Below, one piece after another: positions 18,779 to 29,306 of a stretch of 64,000 bases of DNA. The DNA is taken from the NCBI RefSeq assembly GCF_000020565.1, contig NC_010830.1, forward strand, positions 1,034,001 to 1,098,000, written 5' to 3'. How positions within the stretch are numbered: position 1 is the first letter of the stretch; every line of letters starts with the position of its first letter. A program made the translations under genes and the position numbers. The DNA comes from Candidatus Amoebophilus asiaticus 5a2. GTDB lineage: Bacteria; Bacteroidota; Bacteroidia; Cytophagales; Amoebophilaceae. The notes under the pieces are model-generated. The model did no database searches. It was not told where the DNA came from and was given only the letters and a program-made list of their open reading frames with translations.

Positions 18779-21229
18779 TTATAAGTTTTCTGTAATCTTA
18801 GCAATAGAGGTAATGGCATCCCCTTCATTAAGACGGATAAGTCGTACACCTTGCGTATTCCTGCCCATAATTCTTAAGGTACTAACCTCTATTCGAATGG
18901 CTATTCCTGATGTATTAATGATAAGCAGTTCATCTGCATCAGTTACCGCTTCAATGGCAGCTAGTGCACCAGTTTTTTCTGTTATATTGAGTGTTTTAAC
19001 ACCTTTGCCACCTCGTTTAGTAATTCTGTAATCTGCTACGGCAGAGCGTTTTCCAACGCCTTTTTCAGCTACTACTAGTAGCTCAATATCAGGTTTATAT
19101 ACCGTTACCATACCTACTACCCGGTCTTCAGGACCTGCTAATGTAATGCCTCTTACACCAGTGGATACCCTACCCATGGAACGAACATCACGTTCGTGGA
19201 AATGAATAGCTCTTCCTGAGCGTAATGCTATAATAACATGGTTATCTCCTTTAGTTAGCTTTACAGTTAATAACCGATCTCCTTCATTTATTTTGATTGC
19301 CTGTATACCATTTGTTCTAGGATTGATATAAGCATCTAAAGGTGTCTTTTTAATGACGCCTTGTACAGTACACATTAAAATATAGCGGCTGTTTACATAA
19401 GTCTCATCTTTTAGGTTTCTTACTTTAATAACACTTTGTACTTGGTCGCCTGGTGCTATTGGTATTAGATTTTGTATGGCTCTACCTTTAGACGACTTGC
19501 TTCCTTCAGGTAAGGTGTAAACTTTTTTCCAAAAGACCTTTCCGAGCGTTGTAAAGATTAATAGATATTGATGTGTTGAAGCTACAAATAAGTGAGTAAT
19601 ATAGTCATCTTCTTTTGTTGCTGTGCTGCGTGCACCCACACCTCCTCTGTTTTGTATTCTATACTCTGAAAGAGGAGTCCTTTTAATATAGCCTTGCTGA
19701 GAAATAGTGATTACCATATCTTCTTCAGCAATCATATCTTCTAGCGTAATATCGTCTGTATTATGTTCTATTACCGTTCTTCTAGCGTCTCCATATTGTT
19801 CCTTAAGTTCTGCAAGTTCATTTTTAATAAGGGTCATTTGTAAGTCTCGATCACTTAAGATTAACTGAAGGCGCTCTATGAGCTGGGTTGTTTCGCGGTG
19901 CTCTTGTAAGATTTTGTCACGCTCCATCCCTGTTAAGCGCTGTAGACGTAATTCTAAGATTGCCTTAGCTTGTTGTTCGCTTAGCTGGTAGGTTTGTATT
20001 AGGCCTTGTTTAGCAGCTTCTGCATCTCTGGATGAGCGGATAAGGCTTATGATAGCATCTAAGTTATCTAGTGCAATAAGGTATCCCTCTAAAATATGTA
20101 GTCTTTTTTGCGCCTGGTTTAGTTCATATTTTGTTTTCCTTAATAATACCTCGTGTCTGTGTGCTACAAAGTGTTGAATGAGTTCTTTCAGGTTAAGCGT
20201 CTGAGGCTTCCCTGCAACAAGTGCTACATTATTAACACCAAAAGAAAATTGCAGTGAGGTATTCTTATATAAGTTATTGAGCACAACTTGTCCAATGGCA
20301 TCTCTTTTAAGGTCGTATACAATACGCAAGCCATCCTTATCAGATTCATCGCGTATATCTGAAATACCTTCTATTTTTTTTTCATTGACAAGTTGAGCTG
20401 TTCTTTCTATGAGCATTGCCTTATTAACCATATACGGAATCTCTGTAACAATGATTTGCTCTTTGCCGGTTGGCGTTGTTTCAATAGTAGCTTTGGCACG
20501 CATTAAGACTTTACCTCTTCCTGTTCTGTAGGCTTCTCGAATGCCTTGAGATCCATAGATAATACCCCTGGTCGGAAAATCAGGGCCTTGGATATATTGC
20601 ATAAGTTCCTCTATGGTTATATCATTGTTATTGATATAGGCTATTATACCTTCTATGACTTCGGTGAGGTTATGGGGAGGCATATTGGTAGCCATACCTA
20701 CTGCAATACCAGAACTGCCATTGATAAGTAGTTGAGGTAGCTTTGCTGGTAATACGGTAGGCTCTTGGAGAGAGTCATCAAAGTTAGTTTGAAAGTCTAC
20801 AGTATCTTTGTTAAGGTCTGCCAACATTTCTTCGGCTGTGCGTGCAAGCCGAGCTTCTGTATAACGCATGGCTGCAGGCCCGTCGCCATCAATAGAACCA
20901 AAGTTACCTTGTCCCTGGACTAAGGGATAGCGTAGGCTCCAATCTTGTGCCATACGTACCATGGCATCATACACAGAAGCATCGCCATGAGGATGGTATT
21001 TACCTAATACTTCCCCCACTATTCTAGCAGACTTTTTAAAAGGCTTATTATGGGTTACGCCCAACTCATGCATACCATAGAGTACCCTGCGATGTACAGG
21101 CTTAAGTCCATCTCTTACATCTGGTAGCGCCCTAGCAATGATTACTGACATAGAATAATCTATGTAGGCTGTGCGCATCTCATCTACAATATTAATGGGA
21201 ATAATATTTTCTTGTGGTTCTATAGCCAT
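18779..21229 (-). CDS. gyrA: DNA gyrase subunit A
   Basis: The 816-residue GyrA (started at ATG 21229, giving [18 protein letters not shown]; a TTG six codons upstream is less likely) introduces negative supercoils with GyrB. Seen: [19 protein letters not shown], the quinolone-facing helix [13 protein letters not shown] (79-91), the catalytic tyrosine in [10 protein letters not shown] (Tyr123), the coiled-coil arm, and a C-terminal beta-pinwheel with the GyrA-box-like [10 protein letters not shown] and KRGGKGVKT motifs. At the position of E. coli Ser83 there is Ala84, a substitution that lowers quinolone sensitivity in other bacteria. GyrB is not in the window. Confidence 0.95.
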   Translation of the reverse strand: MAIEPQENIIPINIVDEMRTAYIDYSMSVIIARALPDVRDGLKPVHRRVLYGMHELGVTHNKPFKKSARIVGEVLGKYHPHGDASVYDAMVRMAQDWSLRYPLVQGQGNFGSIDGDGPAAMRYTEARLARTAEEMLADLNKDTVDFQTNFDDSLQEPTVLPAKLPQLLINGSSGIAVGMATNMPPHNLTEVIEGIIAYINNNDITIEELMQYIQGPDFPTRGIIYGSQGIREAYRTGRGKVLMRAKATIETTPTGKEQIIVTEIPYMVNKAMLIERTAQLVNEKKIEGISDIRDESDKDGLRIVYDLKRDAIGQVVLNNLYKNTSLQFSFGVNNVALVAGKPQTLNLKELIQHFVAHRHEVLLRKTKYELNQAQKRLHILEGYLIALDNLDAIISLIRSSRDAEAAKQGLIQTYQLSEQQAKAILELRLQRLTGMERDKILQEHRETTQLIERLQLILSDRDLQMTLIKNELAELKEQYGDARRTVIEHNTDDITLEDMIAEEDMVITISQQGYIKRTPLSEYRIQNRGGVGARSTATKEDDYITHLFVASTHQYLLIFTTLGKVFWKKVYTLPEGSKSSKGRAIQNLIPIAPGDQVQSVIKVRNLKDETYVNSRYILMCTVQGVIKKTPLDAYINPRTNGIQAIKINEGDRLLTVKLTKGDNHVIIALRSGRAIHFHERDVRSMGRVSTGVRGITLAGPEDRVVGMVTVYKPDIELLVVAEKGVGKRSAVADYRITKRGGKGVKTLNITEKTGALAAIEAVTDADELLIINTSGIAIRIEVSTLRIMGRNTQGVRLIRLNEGDAITSIAKITENL

Positions 21230-21247
21230 TTTATATAAGGTTAACAA

Positions 21248-21736
21248 ATAAGTGGCAATTTACTCATTTTTTTATAAAATGTCACATTATATCTTACTAG
21301 AAGAGAAGATAGATGGTGTACTTTTTTAAAGCTCTTGCTTGCTTGTTTGTATGTAGCTAGCGTATTATGAATTTAAAATCTATCAAGCTTGTTTCAGTAG
21401 GCTTGTGGCTTGGTTATCGAAATTAAAAAATACTTTCTTTATTATGGCTTAAGCTTACTGAGCTCAAAACCTTGAGAATTAATGAATAAAAATGAAAAAT
21501 AAAGACCCTATTAATTTACCATAGCTTTACCCATTAATATTGATTCTATGATTGGTGTGATCTGTATCAATCTTATTTTAACAATAATCAAATATATTTT
21601 CCAAAACTTATAAAACCTAGCAGTAAAACTTATTTAGGGATATAGGATATGGAGTCTGTTAAACTTGGTGATTAGATGTAGCTTTTTAACATCAAAATAT
21701 AGCATTCTTATAATTTCCTAATCGATTGTTTATATA
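21248..21736. other. Intergenic, nothing recognised
   Basis: About 490 AT-rich bases between the start of gyrA and the 3' end of the repeat-domain lipoprotein gene. I see no ORF with coding character, RNA gene or strong hairpin. The gyrA promoter must lie here, but I could not fix a consensus. Confidence 0.5.
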
Positions 21737-22702
21737 TCACTCTGCCCAAGTTACCTCTTGAGGTGTTCCTAAAATTATTTCTTGCTGCTTATCTCCATTC
21801 TGTTGGGTATAAAATAAGGTGAATCTAAATGTAACAGAATTTTCTGTGGCTCTAGGCTCTATCCATATTTTAGGAAATGGCAAATTGCTCCCAGTATTAA
21901 TTATTTTCTTCCTGTCCGTTGGTATTACATTAACTGAGTTTAGTATGTTGCCAGTTATAAATATATTCTGGGTGTTTATTCCTACATATTTTTGTCCATT
22001 TTTCCCAAATGTTCCCAAACGGCTTTGCTTATTACCTAAACGTTCTATTTTTAGTTGTAGAATATCTTTATCCTCGTCTGATAGAGTATCTCCTTGATTA
22101 TTTAAAGTAAGCTGAATCTCTTTCTCATTACCCTTTATTTCTTTCTTATCTATTTGAAGTGCTACCTTTATATGTTTGGGTTCCCAAATAATAGTTGTAG
22201 GGATATTATTTATTGGAGTTAACTTACCGTTACTATCCTTGCAAAGTTGAATTTGGTATTCAACTTTTTTCTCTTTTAAAGGACATAAATGCAAAGTTTT
22301 TTGATTAGAGATTTGAAATTCATAATCTCTAATTGCTAATAAGCCTGCACCAGTACCAGCAACAGTATTATGATCAAGCCTAATGGTATATCCGTTTTTA
22401 CCATCATCGTAGCCTTGCTGCTGCAGTTCTTTAATTATAGCTGTACCTTGAATTAGACTAAAGTGTAGATATAAACTAGGTTGATCATTATAAATATATT
22501 CATCTCCTTGGTTAAATATTACCAATTCAAAATTTTGGTTATTTCCTCGTAATACTTTCCTGTTTTCTCCCACGGCTTTTCCATTTTTTACGGATGCGAC
22601 CATAACGTCTAAATCAACTTTACCTTCTCGACGGTCCCAAGTGGCTTGTTCTATTTTTTGATAGTAATTTATTTTGGGTTCCATAGATGCCATATAAACC
22701 AA
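21737..22702 (-). pseudogene. Repeat-domain lipoprotein, C-terminal part (frameshifted)
   Basis: The frame holds two further copies of the domain seen upstream: TWDRREGKVDLDVMV...FNQGDEY and WEPKHIKVALQIDKKEIKGN...LNNQGDTL, each starting with a Trp strand and carrying an N-x-GD turn, and ends at TAA after EVTWAE. There is no own signal peptide. It overlaps the preceding frame by about 80 bases; a single one-base change near 22640-22690 would join KFNPHTSQSIELGLYG to this part. It is the last third of a gene that began at 25686. Confidence 0.75.
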
Positions 22703-23807
22703 GTTCTATTGACTGGGATGTATGAGGATTAAATTTTTTCTCTTCTATCTGTTCTATTGTTATATTTACTGCTTCACCTTTTTGTAAAACCTTATCAGTT
22801 GATAGGAGGTCGCTTAAACTGATTTGTGCCTCTTTTACGTTAATAGGCTTCCCATTTACTTTTAAACTAATATTCAAACCTGATAAATTCCGATTCCAGA
22901 CCTTTAAGATAGCCTCACTAGCATTTATTGTATCACCTTCATTTTTGATCTTAAACTGTAGCGGAGCCTTGTAAGAAAGCTCTTTTTTGGGTAGACCTTG
23001 GAAACTGAGCATTATATTTTTGGATATCCACTTAATAGTTGGACTTACCCATTGCATATTATGATGCTTTAACACAAGCTTTACAGTAGCTTCTGTGCAA
23101 TTGTTAGTGTTAGCTAGCTGGAGTTTGATATTACTTATAATTTCGTTGGGTGCTAACTCTCTGGGCATACTTTCTCCTAAAATTTCTTGTAGGGTTAAGC
23201 TTTTATGGATATTTTTTCCATTAAAGTAAAATATAGGTGTATTGCTACTCAATAATTGAGTATTACTAACCTCATGGGTTAAAGTAATTTCATCGGTTTT
23301 TACCGTATCACCTAGGTTATGTATGGATATAGATAATTCTTTATAGCCTGATATCTGTTTATTTTCTAAGCCTACAAAAGATAAATTAGTAACTTTATTA
23401 TCCCATTTGATAATCTTTTTATCTAGTTCTTCAATTACTCCATCTTTTTCTTTTGTAAGTAATAAAGTTATTTCAGAATCTTTCTTGTCATCCGAATCAC
23501 TATATAAACATAAATCTAAACGTAAGTCTTGCATTAAGCTTCCTGTAAGGAAGTCAGTAAGTCTGGCACTTTGAAAAGGTTTATTATTAATCCTAAATAT
23601 TACATTATTAGTGGATTGTATGCTTAATTTTATATTATCCCAGTTAATTGCTTTAGTCTTTGGTACTGCTATTATCTTTAGTATTTCATTTCCCTTTATA
23701 TGGTCTTTTATATCGTTATTAATAATTAAACTTGCATTTTTGGCAATATAATTCCAACGCATAGGTTGTGTGCTCGCTAACTGCTGGCCACCTTTTGCTA
23801 AGATCCA
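22620..23807 (-). pseudogene. Repeat-domain lipoprotein, middle part
   Basis: From the IS junction at 23807 the frame reads LWILAKGGQQLASTQPMRWN and then several ~130-residue domains: WNYIAKNASLIINND, IKWDNKVTNLSFVGLENKQI...HNLGDTVKTDEI, IKWISKNIMLSFQGLPKKEL...KNEGDTINASEA. The pattern is a W-containing strand, a hydrophobic strand, then N-x-GDT, like a bacterial Ig-like or CARDB-type beta-sandwich, though I cannot name the family. The apparent start codon (TTG at 23834) is inside IS DNA and is an artefact of the insertion. Confidence 0.78.
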
Positions 23808-23809
23808 TA

Positions 23810-24795
23810 GAACTGCTGCGAAAAAGATTGACAAAGAAGATAAAAAGGGTTAAGATGTAATTCTTGTTATATAAAAGGAATAAGTATGCATTTAACGTAC
23901 ACCAGGATAAGCAAATATCCCTATAACTTTAGAAGAATAACTGGCTTAAGTATAGAAACCTTTGAGCAATTATTAGTTTTAAAAGTAAGGCCTCTCTTTG
24001 AAGAGTTAGAATCGAGCAAGCTGCGCCATGGTAGGATGAGTCATTTACCTACCTTGGAAGATAAATTGCTCTGTGTACTCATGTATTATCGCACTTATAT
24101 TAGCCATGTGTTTTTAGGCTATTTGTTTAATCTGCACAATTCTAATATATTCCGCTTGCTAAGAAAAATGGAGCCATTACTAGCTAAGAAGATTAGCATT
24201 AAAAAAGATCGCAGCTTAACCTCAGAAAAGGTATTGCGCATATTAGCAGATGTGAGTGAACAGCCTACGCAAAGACCTACTAAGAAGCAAAAGAAATCAT
24301 ATTCAGGCAAGAAAAAGAGACATACTATAAAAACAGAGATAGTGATGTGAGAAGATGGAAAGATACTCTCTGTATCCAAATCTCATAAAGGAAGAGTGCA
24401 TGACTTTAAAATCCGTAAAGGAGAAAAACTCTTACCTAAAGAAAGCTTAAAGCTAGCAGATAGTGGTTATCAAGGCTGGCAAAAGCTACAGAGCAATGTC
24501 ATGATTCCCTACAAAAAGAGCCGTAAGCGGCCATTAACCAAGGAGCAGAAAGAACATAACAGAAAGCTATCCTCCATACGCATGAAGGTAGAGCATAAGA
24601 TAAGAGAGATCAAGGTGTTTAAGATTATGTCAGAAGTTTACCGTAACTTTGAGAAGAAATATAACCTGCGCTTTAATATTATAGCGGGTATGATAAACTT
24701 CAAGCATGCTTTTTAACAAATAGCATCGCTACTGGCAAGATTCTCTCTCTGTTTTATTCAAATTCTACTCTGTTTTATCTCTTTCGCAGCAGCTC
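23810..24795. mobile_element. IS5-superfamily insertion sequence (986 bp)
   Basis: Inverted ends GAACTGCTGCGAAAAAGAT (23810) and, minus strand from 24795, GAGCTGCTGCGAAAGAGAT. A TA duplication flanks it (23808-23809, 24796-24797). Removing the element and one TA restores an uninterrupted reading frame in the host gene, which confirms the boundaries. Confidence 0.9.
23886..24716 (+). pseudogene. DDE transposase with HTH_Tnp_4-like N terminus, in-frame TGA
   Basis: The first part (154 codons) has the IS1031/DDE_Tnp_4-type layout: ITGLSIETFEQLL, HLPTLEDKLLCVLMYYRTY and LLRKMEPLLAKKI. It ends at TGA after KTEIVM (24348). The same frame continues EDGKILSVSKSHKGRVHDFKI, then LADSGYQGWQKL (Asp motif) and SSIRMKVEHKIREIKVFKIM (Glu region) to the end. 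A point stop therefore splits one gene; reading order and frame are otherwise intact. The first catalytic Asp, expected soon after RILADVSEQPT, looks lost or changed. Confidence 0.8.
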
Positions 24796-25686
24796 TAGTG
24801 TTATTTGATCGCTAGATTGGTTATTTCGATTGGCTAGCTTCAGTTTTATATCTGTAGTACTTTGTTGTTTTTCCAATTTCTGTAGATGATTGGATAATAT
24901 ATCTTTTAAGGAAATAGGTTGGTTGGCTTGTTGTCCATTTAGACTAAATATGGTACCATTTTCAGTTTGGGCTACTATAGTAATTTCATCTAATTTAATT
25001 GTTTCTAATCCTATGTTCGTTATTGTGAAATTAAATTCTTGATCGTTTTCAATTATTTCTGATTGGTCTTCTAGGCGACTTAGCTTGTCAAATGTAAGGT
25101 CCATAGGCGCAGGACGCACTGCTTTCCAAACAATCTTTTGTGGTTGACATATAAGTTTGCCACTGCTTTCATCTAATAATTCAAGTACGACTGTAAGCGC
25201 TTTAACCTCTGTTCTCTGGATTACATTAAGAGTAATATATTTAAATATTGACTGGTTAGGAGGTGTTAAAGCTTCAAAAGTAAGATATTCATTAACAATT
25301 TTGCTAGTCTTACTTTTTCCATTTGGATAGGTGCACTTTAATTGACTAGATTCTGGAGTACCTCCTTTCCCATCAACAATATAGGCTTTGATTTTAAACT
25401 TAATGAGGTTTATATCATTGTCAATAGCTGCATATTCGTCAGCCTCAATTTTTACTTTAAAATCTTGATTGCCTTGTATGTTGGTTCGATTTGTTTCTAT
25501 TCGTAATCCTTTCCAACTAATACCCTTATCATTACTGCCACTGCTACCACTACCATTACCCGAGGTATCAGTTTTGCGACGATCATCATTTCCGCAACCA
25601 CAGCTACTTACACCCAGTCCTACAATAATAAGAAATGAAGCAATGAGTATACCAGTTAAATTTCTAGGATTATCCTTTTTAAGCAT
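24796..25686 (-). pseudogene. Repeat-domain lipoprotein, N-terminal part (cut by IS)
   Basis: Started at the ATG at 25686 this gives MLKKDNPRNLTG, a hydrophobic helix and the lipobox GLGVSSC, then a Gly/Ser linker and domains beginning WKGLRIETNRTNIQGNQDFK and WKAVRPAPMDLTFDKL...TNIGLETIKLDEI. The last genuine host codons are GAT CAA ATA ACA CTA; the apparent end LELLRKR is read from IS sequence. Across the IS the frame continues TGG ATC TTA GCA, giving DQITLWILAKGG. The rebuilt gene (25686 to 21737) would encode close to 1000 residues, similar to its relative at 58931. Confidence 0.85.
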
Positions 25687-25716
25687 ATGATAAAATGTGG
25701 AGATGTGGAGTCTCAA

Positions 25717-26029
25717 TAAGCAGACGGTTGGTTGATATTTATAATATATTTTCTGATATATTGAATTACAAAATTAAGTATTTTTATCGAACCTAGTTAA
25801 AATGTTGAATTATTTATTGTGTCTTGAGATATAATCTTATTGATAAAAAATTAATTGATGGCTTAGATGAATCAAAAATTAATGAAAATTAGGATTCATT
25901 TGATTTTTAATATTATTTTTGAAAAGTCGTTAAAAGAAGCTTAAGAAAAAACTACTAAGCTTTGTAAGTAGTTTTCTAAAAAGCTTTGTAAGCGCGCATA
26001 CAAATTAGAACTTTAAATCATTAGTAAAA
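25717..26029. other. Intergenic region between divergent genes with a hairpin
   Basis: Upstream regions of the lipoprotein gene (minus) and rpmH (plus). It contains AAAACTACT (25948-25956) and AGTAGTTTT (25967-25975), a perfect 9-bp stem with a 10-base loop, about 55 bases before rpmH. It could be a leader hairpin or terminator. No ORF. Confidence 0.4.
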
Positions 26030-26188
26030 GTGAAAAGAACATACCAACCCTCTCAGAGAAAAAGAAGCAACAAACATGGCTTTAGAAAGCGCATGGCTAC
26101 TGCCGATGGAAGAGCTGTATTAGCACGCAGAAGAGCTAAAGGTAGGAAAAGGCTTACTGTATCTGACGAGCCACGTCATAAACGATAA
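26030..26188 (+). CDS. rpmH: 50S ribosomal protein L34
   Basis: A 52-residue, strongly basic protein starting at [21 protein letters not shown], then [20 protein letters not shown] and [14 protein letters not shown]. This matches L34 throughout (KRTxQPSxRKRxxxHGFRxRM...GRxVLxxRRxKGRxxL), the small protein at the base of the 23S rRNA in the large subunit. The length is normal. A hairpin terminator follows 37 bases after the stop. It is not beside rnpA or dnaA here, unlike the classic arrangement. Confidence 0.97.
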   Translation: MKRTYQPSQRKRSNKHGFRKRMATADGRAVLARRRAKGRKRLTVSDEPRHKR

Positions 26189-26224
26189 ATACTTGTTGTT
26201 TATCTACTGTATAAAAAAATTATA

Positions 26225-26261
26225 ACAAATCTTAGGTTAATTTAATTTTTCTAAGATTTGT
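26225..26261 (+). terminator. Hairpin terminator after rpmH
   Basis: ACAAATCTTAG and CTAAGATTTGT form a perfect 11-bp stem with a 15-base AT-rich loop, followed by GCCTTTTA. It ends the rpmH transcript. Confidence 0.7.
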
Positions 26262-26538
26262 GCCTTTTATGCTAAGTAATAAGCTAGTTGCCAATAAAAT
26301 ATAACAAAGGAAGAAAGTCCTAGTAAAGGTGGGTAAGGTATGGCTTTTGGAAAAATACTACGTATAGGGTAGAAATTTCTTTTAAAATATGCAGGTTTCG
26401 GTTATGATAAGTTCATTATGCAATTGGTATGTAGGAACCTAGGCTGACCTTGCTCGTTGCCTTTTTTAATGGCGTGCAATATCAAACTTTTTCGAAGATT
26501 AGCATAAGTAACACTAGGTAAACCTAATATTATCTAAA

Positions 26539-26712
26539 TTAATTAGGTTTCAGGTTAAGAGCAGCAAATCCTAGTATTTCTTTAATGCGTTTTTGTCTGG
26601 TTTCCTGTCGTTTAGCAAGAACAAGCCACTGCAACATATTCTTCCTAACGGATTTGCTCAAGTTCAAGAAAAAGTCCTTTGTACCTGGTTGTGTTTTGAA
26701 TTTATCCTCTAA
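26539..26712 (-). pseudogene. YdeI-like protein, C-terminal fragment (separated by IS)
   Basis: After the insertion point the frame reads EDKFKTQPGTKDFFLNLSKS and WLVLAKRQETRQKRIKEILG, ending at TAA 26539-26541 after NLKPN. This is the conserved tail of YdeI/OmpD-associated proteins (WxxxAKRxETRxKRI). It continues directly from the part at 27584-27985 once the IS and one TAA are removed (IPNDLEDKFK). Confidence 0.85.
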
Positions 26713-27583
26713 GAGGCTGTCTAAAAAGCCAAAATGGAGTCATAAAAGCCGCTTAAGCATGATTCTAATCATAACAATTTTAATATGTGTTTCAGAAGAC
26801 TTGGGATTATGCTCGTAATCTTTAGAGAGCCTCCTAGAAAAACTCAGCCAAGCAAATGTACGCTCGACTATCCATCGCTTTTTTAGAATATGAAACCCAT
26901 TTGAGAGCCGTTGTACAACTTCTAAAGTATAACCTAGCACCCCATAAGCCCACATTATACATCCTTTCTGGTATCCTCCATCTACCCATATGTGTTTAAT
27001 AGAAGGGAATGTATTAAAAAGGCGAATAAGCAAAAGATGACATCCTCTTGAGTCTGATAAGTGAGCTGAATGTACTACCACACAAAGTATAAGCCCCAGC
27101 GTATCAACAATAATATGCTGCTTACGGCCTTTTACTTTTTTTGCTGCATCATAGCCTCTCGACCCCCTTTTTGTGCTGTTTTAACCGAGCGGCTATCCAT
27201 AATGGCAGCGCTAGGTATGGCTTGTTTGCCCAACTTTTCTCGTACTTGATCTCGAAGTGTATCATGGACTAAGTCCCATTTACCATTTCTTCGCCAGCGA
27301 TAATACAAGTCATAAACACTTTTTCAGGGTGGAAAATGGGCAGGTAGCATGCGCCATTGACAGCCTGTTTTTTCTAAATAGAAAATAGCATCTAATACTT
27401 CTCTTATAGTGTATTTACGGGGTCGGCAAGGACCTATGTAAGTAACTAATGGTTCTAACACTTCCCATTCCTTATCTGTTAAATCGCTAGTGTATGGCAT
27501 AGCTGTTAGTTTAAAGTTCACTAACTAATTTTATAAAGTTTTGTCTGCTTTTCCTATCTAAATTACCCTTTTTAGACAGCCTC
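26713..27583. mobile_element. IS5-type insertion sequence, copy 2 (871 bp)
   Basis: Same inverted repeats (GAGGCTGTCTAAAAAG) and same length as the element at 3377-4247; I found no difference between the two by eye. It is flanked by a direct TAA duplication (26710-26712 and 27584-27586) and splits the YdeI-like gene. Confidence 0.93.
26740..27521 (-). pseudogene. IS5-family transposase, same lesions as copy 1
   Basis: Carries the same TGA after [13 protein letters not shown] and the same break in the A5G5 run as the copy at 3404-4185. Because the defects are shared, this copy cannot have moved by its own normally translated protein; it was mobilised in trans, or the defects are bypassed. Confidence 0.85.
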
Positions 27584-27985
27584 TAAGTCATTAGGGATAA
27601 TAAGGGCTTCTACTTCATCTAAAATGGTCCAAGATCCATTTTGTTTTGCAATTTCTATACTTTCTAAACCTGCCTTAGTCATGGTTCCTCCATCAATAAG
27701 TTTCTGGACTTTTTCTTTATTCACTTTTGACCAAGTACTAATGGCTCTTCGTTTGCTGAAAAACTGCATATATTTTTCTTCATCAATAGGCTTTGCTTTG
27801 CTATCAATCCAACCAAAACAAAGTGCTTCGTCAACTGCTTCGCTCCAAGAGATTGTTGGCATGCTGGATTTTATTTTGTAGTGAATGAGCCAAATCGATT
27901 GTTTTTTAGCATGATTTTCTTGTAACCATTCTCTCCATTGCTGTCTATTTGATGGATAGAAAGATTCAATTTCTTTTACACTCAT
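27584..27985 (-). pseudogene. YdeI/OmpD-associated family protein, N-terminal fragment
   Basis: Starts MSVKEIESFYPSNRQQWREW and continues WLIHYKIKSSMPTISWSEAV, DEALCFGWIDSKAKPIDEEK, QFFSKRRAISTWSKVNKEKV, all typical of the YdeI family (function unclear; sometimes called bacteriocin-protection proteins). The native frame ends at the IS after IPNDL; the extra residues EAV are IS-encoded. The rebuilt protein would have about 190 residues, the usual length. It is the upstream neighbour of IS copy 2 and lies near a DUF1761 gene and a WYL regulator on the same strand. Confidence 0.85.
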
Positions 27986-28016
27986 TTTAATATATGAAAA
28001 GCGTAGGTTAAATGAA

Positions 28017-28433
28017 TTACCGCATAGCTACTATAACAACACTAACTATTAAAATACCAATTAAATGGAACATTCCACTTATTATGCCATATAGAATCGG
28101 CTTTGGTATGTTTGGATTTATTGCAATGTTGACCGTATTGGTAAACAAATATCCTATACCAATAACGAATGCAAATTCTATAGCTTTACCATAAGAATCA
28201 ATTCCTAAAGCATCAATCAATATGGCACTTGTAATGGTGATTACAAGTGAGCATACTGCTGGTCCAATAAAGAAAATGGGAGAAGAATTTTGTAGTGTAT
28301 CATTTTCTTTACCCAATGAATGGGCGTATTGCTTTTTGAATAAAAGAGTAAACCAAAGAGCTCCTAGAAGAAAATATGCAACAAATGCAATTAGAACGCT
28401 TATCCAATTAATAGCTGAAAATAAATTAATCAT
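28017..28433 (-). CDS. DUF1761 membrane protein
   Basis: 138 residues with four predicted transmembrane helices: NWISVLIAFVAYFLLGALWF, a segment around FFIGPAVCSLVITI, AIEFAFVIGIGYLFTNTVNI and ILYGIISGMFHLIGILIVSV. The GALWFTLLF start and the (T)VNIA segment are typical of DUF1761. Function unknown. It sits between the YdeI-like gene (31 bases downstream) and the WYL regulator (75 bases upstream), all on the same strand, so the trio probably formed one unit that may have been acquired together. Confidence 0.8.
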   Translation of the reverse strand: MINLFSAINWISVLIAFVAYFLLGALWFTLLFKKQYAHSLGKENDTLQNSSPIFFIGPAVCSLVITITSAILIDALGIDSYGKAIEFAFVIGIGYLFTNTVNIAINPNIPKPILYGIISGMFHLIGILIVSVVIVAMR

Positions 28434-28508
28434 AGGTCTTATTTTTTAATACTTTCAGTAAAGGTAGTACAGGGCTGTGACAGCCTTATGTCAGGGGTAT
28501 CAGTAAAA

Positions 28509-29198
28509 TTAATGGTACTTGTCAAAATATTCTTGTAAGGTCATATTATGCGGGGTAAAGGTTTCTGTAAGTACTTCAAGCTTTATTATTCTGTCGAGGC
28601 GAAAAAATCTAAACTCATTTCGTAAACGACACCATGCTATCAATAACCAATTTGCTGTACTTAGTAATGCAAACGGTTCAAGGATTCTCTGAGTGGATTG
28701 CTTTGCCCCATTGGTATACTCTATTTTCGTTAAGAAGAAATTTGTCAGGGCAAATTGTAGGTCTGATAAGTTATTACTAGTTCTTTCATTATTGAAGCTT
28801 TGTGTGAATCTTGTGCGTTCGGTTAGTAAGTTTACTTTGCTTTTTACATCGTGTCTTAATACAGCCTTAATTTTGTCAATCACTTCTGAATACTCTTTAA
28901 TCAATGAAGCATCTTTGTTTTTTAGAACTAATTGTTCTGCAAGGATCAGAGCGTTAGCTTGGCTTTCGGTAAACATTATTGGCGGAAGGCGGTAATGTTC
29001 CATAAGCGTATAGCCCTTACCTTCTTCTGTTATAATTGGAATGCCCGCTTGCTCTAGTGTCCTAATATCTCTATAAATGGTCCTGATACTTACTGAAAAT
29101 TTGGAGGCAAGCTCAGATGCAGTCAAAAGGCGTTTGGTCTGTAATTGAGTAAGGATTGCAGTTAGCCGCGAAATTCGTTTTGTATCAGTATAGTCCAT
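28509..29198 (-). CDS. YafY-type transcriptional regulator (HTH + WYL)
   Basis: 229 residues. The N-terminal DeoR/HTH_11 helix-turn-helix reads LTAILTQLQTKRLLTASELA then SVSIRTIYRDIRTLEQAGIP and GKGYTLMEHYRLPPIMFTES; the C terminus is a WYL-like domain (TANWLLIAWCRLRNEFRFFR, LDRIIKLEVL). Such proteins bind DNA and sense small ligands or nucleic acids through the WYL fold. It probably controls the two genes downstream on its own strand, an inference from position. Confidence 0.88.
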   Translation of the reverse strand: MDYTDTKRISRLTAILTQLQTKRLLTASELASKFSVSIRTIYRDIRTLEQAGIPIITEEGKGYTLMEHYRLPPIMFTESQANALILAEQLVLKNKDASLIKEYSEVIDKIKAVLRHDVKSKVNLLTERTRFTQSFNNERTSNNLSDLQFALTNFFLTKIEYTNGAKQSTQRILEPFALLSTANWLLIAWCRLRNEFRFFRLDRIIKLEVLTETFTPHNMTLQEYFDKYH

Positions 29199-29306
29199 TA
29201 AAGAGTTTTTTTCTGAAAATATACTTATTACTTCTTGAATAAGGAATTTAAAAGGCAGGCTTGTTATTTAGCAAGTCTTGGTCAAGTACTTATATTTTAA
29301 ATAAGA

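Noticed and set aside
23834-23834. TTG at 23834 as the start of a separate lipoprotein-like gene
   Set aside because: It lies within the IS end; the frame belongs to the gene beginning at 25686.
3377-27583. TGA decoded as tryptophan (stop in place of Trp in the IS5-type transposase)
   Set aside because: TGA also ends the intact frame of the transposase at 8820, the other in-frame TGA (24348) is not at an obvious Trp position, and housekeeping genes here use TGG and end with TAA or TAG. Point mutation is simpler.
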